A DNA stretch of 64,000 bases, from NCBI RefSeq assembly GCF_000826525.2, contig NZ_LN651331.1, positions 528,323-592,322 on the forward strand, written 5' to 3'. The notes beneath the pieces are model-generated. The model was not told the DNA's origin and did no database searches. It was given only the letters and a program-made list of their open reading frames with translations. The DNA comes from Mobilicoccus massiliensis. Lineage in GTDB: Bacteria > Actinomycetota > Actinomycetes > Actinomycetales > Dermatophilaceae. The number at the start of each line of letters is the position of its first letter. Positions within the stretch are counted from its first letter, which is position 1. A program made the position numbers and the translations under genes. This document shows, one piece after another, positions 39,268 to 48,200 of the stretch.

Positions 39268-39837
39268 ATGACGGAGACCACGCTGTTGTTCGCCGACGGG
39301 CTCGACCTCGTGTCGGCCCAGGTCGATTCGACCGACGCCGAGGCCTGGCAGAACCCCTCGCCGTGCGCCGGGTGGCGCGCGGTCGACGTGCTCGCGCACG
39401 TCACCGGCACCGTGCACAAGGCGCTGAACTCCCTCGGTGGCGGTGACTACGCGTCCTCGCCGGCCGAGGCCGCGGGCGAGGTCGACACCACGGAGGTGCT
39501 CGCCCGTTGGCGGGACACCGCGGGTCGCGCCGCCGACGCTATCGTCACCGCCGACCTCGACCGTGTGGTCCCCTCACCGCGCGGTGACGTGCCACTGCGC
39601 GAGGCCCTCGCCCTGCCCACCGCCGACCTGGCTGTGCACGCGTGGGATCTCGCCGCGTCCGCCGGACAGGACCTGGAGCTGCCGAGCGAGCTGCGCGAGC
39701 TGGTCGAGCGCCTCGTGCGGGGCATGCCCGAGGAGATCCTCCGCAGCGATCAGACCTTCGGCCCGGCGGTCGAGCCACCGGCGGGTGCGAACGAGACCGC
39801 GCGGCTCATGGCCTTCCTCGGCCGTCGTCGCCCGTAA
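39268..39837 (+). CDS. TIGR03086/DinB-like maleylpyruvate isomerase family protein
   Basis: A 189-residue protein of the mycothiol-dependent enzyme superfamily (DinB four-helix bundle). PSPCAGWRAVDVLAHVTGTVH contains the conserved C-x-GW-x4-VLAH pattern whose His is a metal ligand. PTADLAVHAWDLAASAGQD supplies the typical H-x-WDLA motif. The C-terminal half ends FGPAVEPPAGANETARLMAFLGRRR, the usual TIGR03086 tail. These are widespread in mycothiol-producing actinobacteria; the substrate is unknown. The ATG at 39268 has GTGAGGAC upstream, while an earlier in-frame ATG at 39235 lies in the overlapping divergent promoter. Confidence 0.82.
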   Translation: MTETTLLFADGLDLVSAQVDSTDAEAWQNPSPCAGWRAVDVLAHVTGTVHKALNSLGGGDYASSPAEAAGEVDTTEVLARWRDTAGRAADAIVTADLDRVVPSPRGDVPLREALALPTADLAVHAWDLAASAGQDLELPSELRELVERLVRGMPEEILRSDQTFGPAVEPPAGANETARLMAFLGRRRP

Positions 39838-39870
39838 CCTTCCCCGCCTCCGCAGCTCCGGCACCTGCCG

Positions 39871-40254
39871 TCACGGGTGCTCCACCTGCGGTGACGCGTC
39901 CGAATCACGCGGCAGCCCTGCGGGTTCTCGCACCGCCGGGCGCACCCCCGATGCCTCGAGCCAGCGCACCGAGAGGGCCCGGCTGCCGTCGGGCTGCGCC
40001 TCGACGAGCGCGACGAGCACCTGCCAGCCGGACTCACCGCGCCGTTGCTCGACGACGAGACCCGGCGCACCCTCCGGGCCGACGAACACGAACGGCAGCC
40101 GCCGCGGCGGCACCGATCTCGCGGTCGCGGGGCGCCCTGGCGCCCGAGACGTCACGCCGGAGCCGTTCTGCTCCCCCGCCGCCTCCACGCCGCCAGGATG
40201 CCGTTCCCCGATGGGGATGCCGAGTGCGCCGCGAGAGGTCCATCCGCCTGCCAT
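39871..40254 (-). CDS. Hypothetical protein, actinobacterial type
   Basis: Unrecognised protein of about 127 residues. A mixed beta segment, RRLPFVFVGPEGAPGLVVEQRRGESGWQVLVALVEAQPDGSRAL, is followed by SVRWLEASGVRPA near the C-terminus. The N-terminal part is Gly/Arg-rich and poorly structured. Start choice is uncertain: ATG 40254 (MAGGWTS) is used, and an ATG at 40284 would add ten residues. It converges with the gene at 39268. The regular charged pattern and absence of a better frame support coding, but no domain is evident. Confidence 0.5.
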   Translation of the reverse strand: MAGGWTSRGALGIPIGERHPGGVEAAGEQNGSGVTSRAPGRPATARSVPPRRLPFVFVGPEGAPGLVVEQRRGESGWQVLVALVEAQPDGSRALSVRWLEASGVRPAVREPAGLPRDSDASPQVEHP

Positions 40255-40320
40255 GAGCGGCAGCCTCTCAGCGGCCACCGACAACGCGTGACCACGTGCT
40301 CCCCCGGGCCGCTCCGAGTC

Positions 40321-40707
40321 TCAGGCTCCGTCGACGAGCCTCTGTTCGAGGTCTTCACGCAGGCCCTCGGCCTCCCCGGCCTGCTCTTCCCGAGCGGCCG
40401 CGCGGCGAGCGGCCTCCTCGGTGGCCCCGGCAACGGCGTCCTTCAGGTGCGCGAGCTGCTTGCCGGGTTCGTCCCGGTTGGCGGTGACGACCTCGACCCC
40501 GTCGGCCGAGACGCCGCGCACGACGTCGAAGCGACCGAGCGACTCCGCGACCACGGCGAGCTCGTCCTCGGTCGGTCGGCGGTTGAAGGCGAGAACGTAC
40601 CGCACGTGGGTGGGCACGATCTCGCCGCCGACGGCGACGCGGTCCTCGGCCTCGGCCACCTCCGAGAGGGCGAGCGGGTCGGCGGGTGCTGCGCGGTGAG
40701 CGGTCAT
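40321..40707 (-). CDS. Hypothetical protein
   Basis: Unrecognised 128-residue protein. The middle reads VPTHVRYVLAFNRRPTEDELAVVAESLGRFDVVRGVSADGVEVVTANRD, which looks like a compact alpha/beta fold. A long C-terminal helix rich in Glu, Ala and Arg (KQLAHLKDAVAGATEEAARRAAAREEQ) is a possible coiled coil. The ATG at 40707 is used. It lies between the hypothetical gene at 39871 and the P450, all leftward, but gaps of 66 and 145 bp leave operon structure open. No signal peptide or membrane segment is seen. Confidence 0.55.
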   Translation of the reverse strand: MTAHRAAPADPLALSEVAEAEDRVAVGGEIVPTHVRYVLAFNRRPTEDELAVVAESLGRFDVVRGVSADGVEVVTANRDEPGKQLAHLKDAVAGATEEAARRAAAREEQAGEAEGLREDLEQRLVDGA

Positions 40708-40852
40708 GCCCTCCTGTCGGCCGAAACGGCCGCGGCGCAAGCAAGCAAGCAAGAGGATGACGCGTCCGAGACGCCGGGTTCCGCGCGTGGGTCGTCGAGC
40801 GCCGTCGCGACCGTCGCCGCAGGGCGGTCCGGACGTCCCGCGCCGGGGCTGC

Positions 40853-41995
40853 TCAGCGTTCGAGGCGGATGCCGATCGCGCGCCAGCCTCCGACTGGGTA
40901 GGTCTCCCGTTGCGCCGGGCCGTCCGCGGCGAGCGACAGCGACGTCGTCGCGGCGAGCAACTCCGCGGTGAGCGCGACGAGCTCCATCGTCGCGAGCGGA
41001 CGACCCGGGCAAAGGTGGATGCCGGAGCCGTACACGAGGTTGTGCACGGCGTTCTCCAGTGGCCGGTAGGCGTCGGGGTCACCGACAACCCGAGGATCGC
41101 GGTTGGCCGACGTCCAGTTGAGATAGAGCCGGGTCTGCGGTTCGAGGTCATGCCCGGCCACCTGCGCCGGACAGGTCACGACCCGGCGGTTGACGAGGAA
41201 GGGATCGTCGAGCCTGAGCATCTCGTCGATCGCCCCCGCCAGCCCGCTGGGGTCGGCGCGCAACTCCGTCTGCACCTGCGGATGGGTGGCGAGGAAATGG
41301 AGGATGACGCCGACGCAGGCCGCGATGGACCCGAGGTCGCCCGCCGTCCAGTTGCGCAGGATCGAGACGATCTCGGCGTCGGTCAGCGCCCGGCCGTCGA
41401 CCTCGGTGCGCATGAGTTCGGTCGTCGGATCCGCAGGTGCGTCCTCGCCGAGGGCCCGTCGCCGCTGGACCTGGTCGGCGACGATCGCGTCGAACGCCGC
41501 GGCGACCGCGGCCGTGCGGGTCCGATCGGCCGACCGTGTCGCCGCGTGGTTGTCGGCCATCCACCCGAGCAGGCGATCCTCCGTCCCGGTCCAGCCGAGC
41601 CATCGGGCCTGGGCCCGGGCGGCGAACGGGTACCCGAGGTCGTGGACCGCGTCGATCGTCTCCGGCGCCGTGGCGACGAGGTCGGCGGCGATCCGGCGGA
41701 CGCCCGGCTCGAGCTCGGCGATGCGTTCGGCGCCGAAGAAGGGGTCGGTGGCGGCCCGGTAGGCGGCATGCTCGGGAGGATCGAGGCTGTTCGGCACCTG
41801 CCGCCGCTCGGAGGCGCCCGACGAGAAGGTCACCGGGTCCGCTGCCACGGCGACGACGTCCTCGTGCCGGAAGACCGTGACACCCCGCGGGGATCGGGCC
41901 AGCGGGGTGTCCTCGCGGTACGCGTCGTACATCCTGACCTGGTCGGCCTGGGCCGCGTCGTCGAGCGGCTCCCAGTCGGGGATCGAAGAGCGCAT
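40853..41995 (-). CDS. Cytochrome P450
   Basis: A soluble 380-residue P450. The heme-binding loop YGSGIHLCPGRPLA carries the axial thiolate Cys329, the K-helix ExxR is IDEMLRL, and PFLVNRRVV and RLYLNWTSANRDPRVVGDPD follow as usual. The oxygen-activating I-helix reads WTAGDLGSIAACVG, with Ser in place of the usual Thr after the acidic-residue motif, so proton delivery may differ. The ATG at 41995 (MRSSIPDWEPLDD) is the natural start. No ferredoxin or ferredoxin reductase gene is nearby, so the redox partner is elsewhere. The substrate is unknown. Confidence 0.88.
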   Translation of the reverse strand: MRSSIPDWEPLDDAAQADQVRMYDAYREDTPLARSPRGVTVFRHEDVVAVAADPVTFSSGASERRQVPNSLDPPEHAAYRAATDPFFGAERIAELEPGVRRIAADLVATAPETIDAVHDLGYPFAARAQARWLGWTGTEDRLLGWMADNHAATRSADRTRTAAVAAAFDAIVADQVQRRRALGEDAPADPTTELMRTEVDGRALTDAEIVSILRNWTAGDLGSIAACVGVILHFLATHPQVQTELRADPSGLAGAIDEMLRLDDPFLVNRRVVTCPAQVAGHDLEPQTRLYLNWTSANRDPRVVGDPDAYRPLENAVHNLVYGSGIHLCPGRPLATMELVALTAELLAATTSLSLAADGPAQRETYPVGGWRAIGIRLER

Positions 41996-42083
41996 ACGCC
42001 CATCTTGCCGGTCGCGCTTCGCGGCCGGACGAGGGGTGAGTCGTCGGCGCCGAGCGCCCGGACCGCGCCCTCGAGCGTGAAGC

Positions 42084-42456
42084 GGATGAGCCGGCCGATA
42101 CGCCGGGTTCTGTCGTTGAGCGGTCATCCATCTAGGCCATGCGTTGCCGCATGGCTCGAGCGACCTACCCGTGTGCTCGGGCGGGCAGCCCTCGAACGCA
42201 CACTGTCTGGTCTTGCTCCGGGTGGGGTTTACCGAGCCGCCTTCGTCACCGAAGGCGCTGGTGGTCTCTTACACCACCGTTTCACCCTCACCCACGCCTG
42301 CTCGCACGCGAGTGGTTCGTGGGCGGTCTGTTCTCTGTGGCACTGTCCCGCGGGTCACCCCGGGTGGCTGTTGGCCACCACCCTGCCCTGTGGAGCCCGG
42401 ACGTTCCTCGGCGGCGACCCGAAGATCACCGACGCGACCGCCTGGCCGACTCATCC
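42084..42456 (-). ncRNA. rnpB: RNase P RNA, bacterial type A
   Basis: Catalytic RNA of RNase P, which trims tRNA 5' ends. On the minus strand the terminal P1 helix is GGATGAGTCGGCC (5', 42456-42444) with GGCCGGCTCATCC (3', 42096-42084), differing by one G-U pair. Just inside are the conserved GAGGAACGTCCGGGCTCC and CAGGG near the 5' side, and ACAGAACCCGGCGTATCGG near the 3' end. The length of about 373 nt fits actinobacterial type A RNAs. A -10-like TAGACT (42469-42464) lies about 7 nt before the 5' end, consistent with transcription starting there. Exact ends may differ by a few bases. Confidence 0.93.
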
Positions 42457-42520
42457 ACGCCCCAGTCTACCGGCCGCACACGCACGTCGACGCGCCCGAC
42501 CGCGCCCGTCAGTGTGCAGG

Positions 42521-45214
42521 TCAGAGCGCGAGCTGGGGACGCAGTCGCTGCGGGGTCCAGGTGCGTTGTGCGCGAGCGGCGAGGACGGTGACGACGAACG
42601 ATGCGAGGATCCAGGCGAGGAGGGCGAACACCGCCGATCCCACGTGCAGCCCTCCACCCGCGATGAGCGAGCGGAACGCGTTGACGCCGTAGGTGAGCGG
42701 CAGCAGCGGGTGCAGCCACTGGAAGAACGCCGGGGAACTCTCGATGGGATACGTCGCCCCGGCGGCCGAGAGCTGCAGCACGACGATGATGAGCGCCACG
42801 AACCTGCCCTTGGTGCCGAGCGCCGCGACGAGCGCCTGGTTGATCGCGACGAACGCCAGCGACGTGAGGGCCGCCAGAGCGAACAGCGCGGGCAGATGCG
42901 CGACCGTGAGGTGGACCCAGTAGCGGACGACGAGCACCTGCAGAATCGCCTGGCACAAGCCCAACAGGGCCGGCGGCGCGAACCCGGCGAGCGCGACCCG
43001 CCACGACGGTGCGGTCGAGGCGATGGCGCGCCTCGAGATCGGCCGGATGACGAAGAACATGCCCATCGCTCCGACCCACAGGCCGATCGCCATGAAGTAC
43101 GGCGCGAGTCCGTGACCGTACCCGGGGACGGCGTTGAGGCGGCTCACGTCGGCGCGCACCGGGTCGGGGACGACGTCTTCGAGCCGCTCGCGGTCGCTCT
43201 TCGAGTACGACGGCGCCTTCTCGGCACCCTCCTGCAAGCCGTCGGCCAGCTTCTCGGTGTTCGTCGACAGGGTCTTCGAACCCTTCGCGAGTTGGTCGGC
43301 GCCGCCGTCGAGCTTGCTCGCGCCGTCACGGGCGCCATGGGCTCCGGTGGCGAGCTGGTCGGCCCCACCTGCCAGTTGCTGAGCGCCCTGCGCGGCCGAG
43401 CCGGCGCCGTCGGAGAGCGACGTCGCCCCCGAGGCCACCTTGGCCGAGCCGTCGGCCAGTTGGTTCGCCGCCGACGAGGCCCGGTCGATACCGCCGACCA
43501 GTGCCGGCGCGGCGTCCGCGAACCGCTGCAGGCCGCGTGCGAGACGCTCGGCGCCCGTCGCCAACTGGTCGGTGCCGGAGGCGAGGCGGTCGGCACCCGT
43601 CGAAGCGGCCGTGATGCCCTCGGAGAGGGCGGGGATGCCCTGGGCGAGCTTCGTCAGCCCGTCGCGCAAGGGCACCGCGCCCTCGCCGAGCTCCGTCGCT
43701 CCATCGGCGAGCGCGGTCGCACCCGCCGCGTACTTCGCGGCGCCGTCGGCGTACTTCGTGGCAGCGCCGGCGAACTCGCTGGCGCCCTTCGAGAGGGTGT
43801 CTGCGCCCGTGGCGAGGGGCGCCGTGCCGGTGGCCAGCTTCTCTGCGCCGGTGGCGACTTCGCGACTTCCCTCTCGCACCGCGGAGCCCTGCTCGGCGAC
43901 CGCGGCGAGCTGAGCGCAGTACTGCGGGGCCGCCCCCGACTTCTCGCACGACTGCGAGAGCTGTGAGACCGCACCGGTGTACTTCGCGACGCCGTCGGAG
44001 GCATCACGTGCCCCGGTCGAGAGCTCCCGTGTCCCCTGCGCGAGGACGGTCGCTCCGGCGCCGAGCCGATCGGAGGCGTCGGAGAGCTTCTCGGCTCCGG
44101 TCGTGAGCCCGGCCGCGCCCGTCTCGAGAGCCTCCGCTGCCGGAGTCAGCTGCCGACCACCCTCACCGAGCCGGGCGGCGCCGTCGGTGAGCTTCGTGGC
44201 GCCGTCGGCCAAGGCCTTGGTCTGGGCCGGCAGCTGCGTCACCGGTCCCTGGGCCTTCTTCAGCCCGTCACGCAGTTCGGCAGCGCCGTCGGCGAGCTCG
44301 CGGTTACCGGCGGCGAGTCGCGTCGCCCCGGCCTGGAGCTGCCCGATCTGTTCGGGCAGCGCCGAGGCGCCGTTCGACAACTGGCCGAGGCCCTGCGAGA
44401 GCTGCGCGTTGCCGCTCGCGACCTGACCGGCCCCCGAGGCGAGTTGGTCGGCGCCACTGGAGAGGCGTCCCACGCCGCCCGCGAGGTCACCGGTGCCGGC
44501 GGCGAGACGGTCGGCACCGGAGGCGAGGTCGGTCAGCCCGACGGTGAGTCGACCGGTGCCGGCGTCGAGCTCGCTCGCGCCGTTCGCGAGCTTCTTCGAG
44601 CCGTCGGCGAGCTTGCCGGCACCGTCGCCGGCCTCGGTGAGGTTCTTCTTCACCGAGTTCAGTCCGAGGTAGACCTTGTCGAGGTACTGCGCACTAAGGC
44701 TGTCGCCCACCTCCGAGGCGACGACGCGGCCGATCGTCGCGGCGATGTTGCCGGACAGGTAGCTCACGGCGTCGTTGGTCTGCAGATCCATCGTGGCCGC
44801 TCGCACGGTCTTGGCGTCCTGCGTCGAGACCGCGGCGGCCGAGAAGCCCTTCGGGATCGTCAGGACGGCGTAGTACGTGCCGTCCTCGAGCCCCGCCCGC
44901 GCCTTCTCGGCGTCGGTGAGTTCCCAGTTCATGTTCTGGGGGTCGTCGCTCGTCGTCAGCCGCCCCGCCACGAGACGACCGACCATCACCGGTTGCTTCT
45001 TGCCCTTCGAGTCGGTGATCTCGACCATCTCGTCCTGGTTGACGACCGCGGCACGCATGCCGTCGAGGTGCGTCGTCACGTCGCGGTTGGCCCACACGAG
45101 CAGACCGCCGTAGAGGCTCGGCACGACCATGATCGCCACGAGCACGATGCGGCTGAACCACCCGCCGGTGAAACGGGCGAGCTCGGAGCTGCTGAGCGAG
45201 GGGAGCAGAGGCAT
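42521..45214 (-). CDS. YhgE/Pip family membrane protein with long heptad-repeat stalk
   Basis: An 897-residue protein. One membrane helix near the N-terminus (about 20-42) and a family-typical extracytoplasmic lobe (to about 190) come first. Then about 465 residues (195-660) are built of seven-residue repeats of the form GADxLAx/GAxxLxx, predicted to be a very long helical stalk. The stalk contains a Cys pair (Cys423, Cys433) that could form a disulfide. The C-terminal part has five hydrophobic segments (about 705-725, 740-765, 775-798, 805-822, 860-880), resembling an ABC-2-type permease. Pip-family members include phage-receptor and type VII secretion proteins (YueB/EsaA). Its ATG overlaps the preceding MMPL-ATPase stop (TGATG), so the two are coupled. 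Regulation probably comes from the upstream TetR operators. Confidence 0.85.
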   Translation of the reverse strand: MPLLPSLSSSELARFTGGWFSRIVLVAIMVVPSLYGGLLVWANRDVTTHLDGMRAAVVNQDEMVEITDSKGKKQPVMVGRLVAGRLTTSDDPQNMNWELTDAEKARAGLEDGTYYAVLTIPKGFSAAAVSTQDAKTVRAATMDLQTNDAVSYLSGNIAATIGRVVASEVGDSLSAQYLDKVYLGLNSVKKNLTEAGDGAGKLADGSKKLANGASELDAGTGRLTVGLTDLASGADRLAAGTGDLAGGVGRLSSGADQLASGAGQVASGNAQLSQGLGQLSNGASALPEQIGQLQAGATRLAAGNRELADGAAELRDGLKKAQGPVTQLPAQTKALADGATKLTDGAARLGEGGRQLTPAAEALETGAAGLTTGAEKLSDASDRLGAGATVLAQGTRELSTGARDASDGVAKYTGAVSQLSQSCEKSGAAPQYCAQLAAVAEQGSAVREGSREVATGAEKLATGTAPLATGADTLSKGASEFAGAATKYADGAAKYAAGATALADGATELGEGAVPLRDGLTKLAQGIPALSEGITAASTGADRLASGTDQLATGAERLARGLQRFADAAPALVGGIDRASSAANQLADGSAKVASGATSLSDGAGSAAQGAQQLAGGADQLATGAHGARDGASKLDGGADQLAKGSKTLSTNTEKLADGLQEGAEKAPSYSKSDRERLEDVVPDPVRADVSRLNAVPGYGHGLAPYFMAIGLWVGAMGMFFVIRPISRRAIASTAPSWRVALAGFAPPALLGLCQAILQVLVVRYWVHLTVAHLPALFALAALTSLAFVAINQALVAALGTKGRFVALIIVVLQLSAAGATYPIESSPAFFQWLHPLLPLTYGVNAFRSLIAGGGLHVGSAVFALLAWILASFVVTVLAARAQRTWTPQRLRPQLAL

Positions 45215-48200
45215 CAGCGGGTCACCTTCGCGTATCCGTCGTGGTCGTCGTGTCCGTCATCGCCGTATCCGTCATCGCCGTCGTATCCGACGTGGCCGTC
45301 ATGTCCGTCATGGCCGTCGCGGTCAGCGTGGTGGTCGTCAGCGTGGTGGTCGTCGGAGCCTCCGTCGCGGCCGCCATCGTCGCCGTGATGAGCGTGATCA
45401 CCCCGCCCACCACCGGCCGGACGATCGTCGATCGCTTCCCCGGGGCCGGCACCGGCGACGGTGAACGAGCTGCGGTGACCGAGGTCGAGGGTCACGATCG
45501 ACACGTTCTCCAGGGGCACTCCGGCGAGTCGGGCCGGCGCGGCCGGATCGACGGGCGCGGTCGTCGCACCGATCACGGAGACGACGCGACCCGCCTCACG
45601 CTCGGTGCGCAGCAGGTGTCCGACGGCCGTCATGACGGCGAGTCGGTCGGCATCGGAGCGCAGTTCGCCGTTCTCGTCGATGACGAGCACCCGTGGGCGC
45701 TCGACGAGGGCGAGCACGATGCCGAAGAGCTCGCGCTCGACGCCGTTGAGGTCGCCGACGACCCAGCGCGGATCGATCTCGGTGCGCGGCACGGAGGAAC
45801 CCTTGACGCCCTTGGCCGCGACGAGCGCTGCCGTGTACTGGTCCATGACCCGCTCGACGTCGCGGGATCGCGCCCAGGGCATGAGGGTGCGCGCCGAGAG
45901 CCGCTCGGCGATGTGGTCACCCAGCTTGAGGGAGTTGTCGAGGTCGTTGACGTTGCGCATCTCCGCGAGGGCGACTCGGCGTTGGACGGCCGCCGCCTGC
46001 TCGGGCAGCACGTATCCGGCGATCTCGATGCATCCCGACTCGAACGGCATGCGGCCGGCGAGGGTGAGGAGCACCGACGTCTTTCCGGTGCCGTCGGGCC
46101 CCTGCACGATGCAGACCCCCGGCTCGTCCACGTGCAGGTCGAGGCCGGTGACGACCGGCCCACGCGCTCCGCGGATGTCGACGTCGCGGGCCTCGACGAC
46201 GCGGCGGGGATGCTCTCGGATCTGCCGGGATCGCTCGAGGTGATCGTGCACGATTCCGCCTTCGACGTCGACGTGCGGGAGGATCCGGTCGAGCGCCGCC
46301 GGGATCATCCAGGTGTGACGACCGCACAACGTGAGAGCCGCGGGGATGAAGATCATCCGGATCACGACCGCGTCGAGCAGCACGCCGATGGCAAGGCCGG
46401 CGGCGATCGGCTTGAGGTTGGCGTCGGCGTGCGGGACGAACGAGGCGAAGACCGCGACCATGATTGCGGCGGCCGCGGCGACGACCGGGCCGGAGGAGAC
46501 GAAGCCGTCGACGACGGCCGCCTTGGGTGAGGCGCCACGCACGTAGGCCTCGCGCATCCGGGAGACGAGGAAGACCTGGTAGTCCATCGCGAGGCCGAAG
46601 AGCACGCCCATGACGATGATCGGCATGAAGCTGATGACTGGCCCGAGACGGGTCACGCCGAGCATGTCGGCCAGCCACCCGTGCTCGAAGACGAGGGTGA
46701 TGACGCCGAATGCGGCCGTCGTCGAGAGTACGAAGCCGATCGTCGCGGTGAGCGGCACGAGCAGCGACCGGAAGACGATGGTCAGCAGCAGCAACGACAG
46801 CCCCATGACCACCGCCGCGAAGGGCAGGACGGCCTTGCCGAGCCGGTCGGAGACGTCGATCTGAATGGCGGTGTGGCCGGTGACCGCGAGCGTGGTGTCG
46901 TACTTCTCGCCCAGGCCAGGCAGGCGACCGCGCAGGTCTCGCACGAGATCGGCGGTGCGCGCGTCCATCGGGCCGGTCTCGGGCACCGCGACGATCACGC
47001 CGGTGTCGGCGTCGCGGTTGGGGGTGGCGAGCGAGATGCGTTCGATGCCCGACACCGCGGCGATCTCCCTCTCGAGGTCGTCCACGAGGCCGACGGGGTC
47101 GTCGGAGCCGATGATGTCGGCCGTGACGAGCAGCGGGCCGTTCGCGCCCGGGCCGAAGTGCTCGCCGATGAGGTCGTAGGCACGGCGGGGAGACTCCGTC
47201 GTCGGTATCGAGCCGTTGTCGGGCAGCGCCAGGCGTAGACCCAGCGCCGGAACGGCGAGTGCGACGAGACCGGCCGTGACGACGACGAGGGTCAACGCGG
47301 GGACCGCGGTGACGGTCCGGGCCCACGCACCCGCCCAGCCGCCCGTCCTCCGCCGGGCCGATGCCCCCGGACCGGTGTCGTCGTCGGCGTTCGTGCGCCG
47401 GCCCGGCTCGTGCGCGGCCGACTCGCCGTCCGCGCCCGGACCGGACTCGGGCTCGTCGTCGTGTTCGTCGTCGTGTTCGGGCTGGTCAGTCTGTGTATGG
47501 ACGTCGCCCTCACGCGACGGCTCCTGAGCGTCGGCCCCTGCTCGAGCGACGGCATCGCGACTCCGGCGGTCGTCCTCGCGGAGGCGCCCGCGGCCCCGCG
47601 TGCGCGGTGCGAGTCGCTCTCCCAGGAGGCTCATGAGCGCGGGCAGGAGGGTGATCGACGCGAGGACGGCGACCGCCACCCCGCAGGACCCCGCGATGCC
47701 CATCGCCGTGAGGAACGGCAGGCCGGCGAGGCCGAGACCCAACAGGGCGATGAGCACGGTGAGGCCCGCGAAGACGACGGCGCCACCGGCCGTGGCGTTC
47801 GACAGTGCGACCGACTCCTCCAGGTCGAGGCCGTCCGCGAGCTGTTCGCGATGACGAGCGAGGATGAAGAGCGCGTAGTCGATCCCCACCGCGATGCCGA
47901 TCATCAGCGCGAGCAACGGCGCTGTTCCCGGGATCTTCGCGACCGACGTGGCGATCATGACGAGACAGGCCGTCGTGCCGGCTCCGGCCAGCGCGGAGAC
48001 GACGGGCAGGGCTGCGGCGCGCACCGAACGGAACGTCAGGTACAGCACGAACATCGCGATCCCGAGGCCCACGGCCTCCATCCACGAGATCGTCGGCGGC
48101 GGCAGCATGAAGACGCCCCCACCCACCTCGGCGACGTACCCCGCGCGACGCAGTGGATCGACCGAGTTCAGCAACTTCTGCCGAGTCGCCTCGTCGACGT

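Noticed and set aside
40706-43966. Long plus-strand frame through the P450, rnpB and YhgE region
   Set aside because: It runs through the RNase P RNA gene and antisense to two clear genes; composition is repetitive Arg/Gly/Glu.
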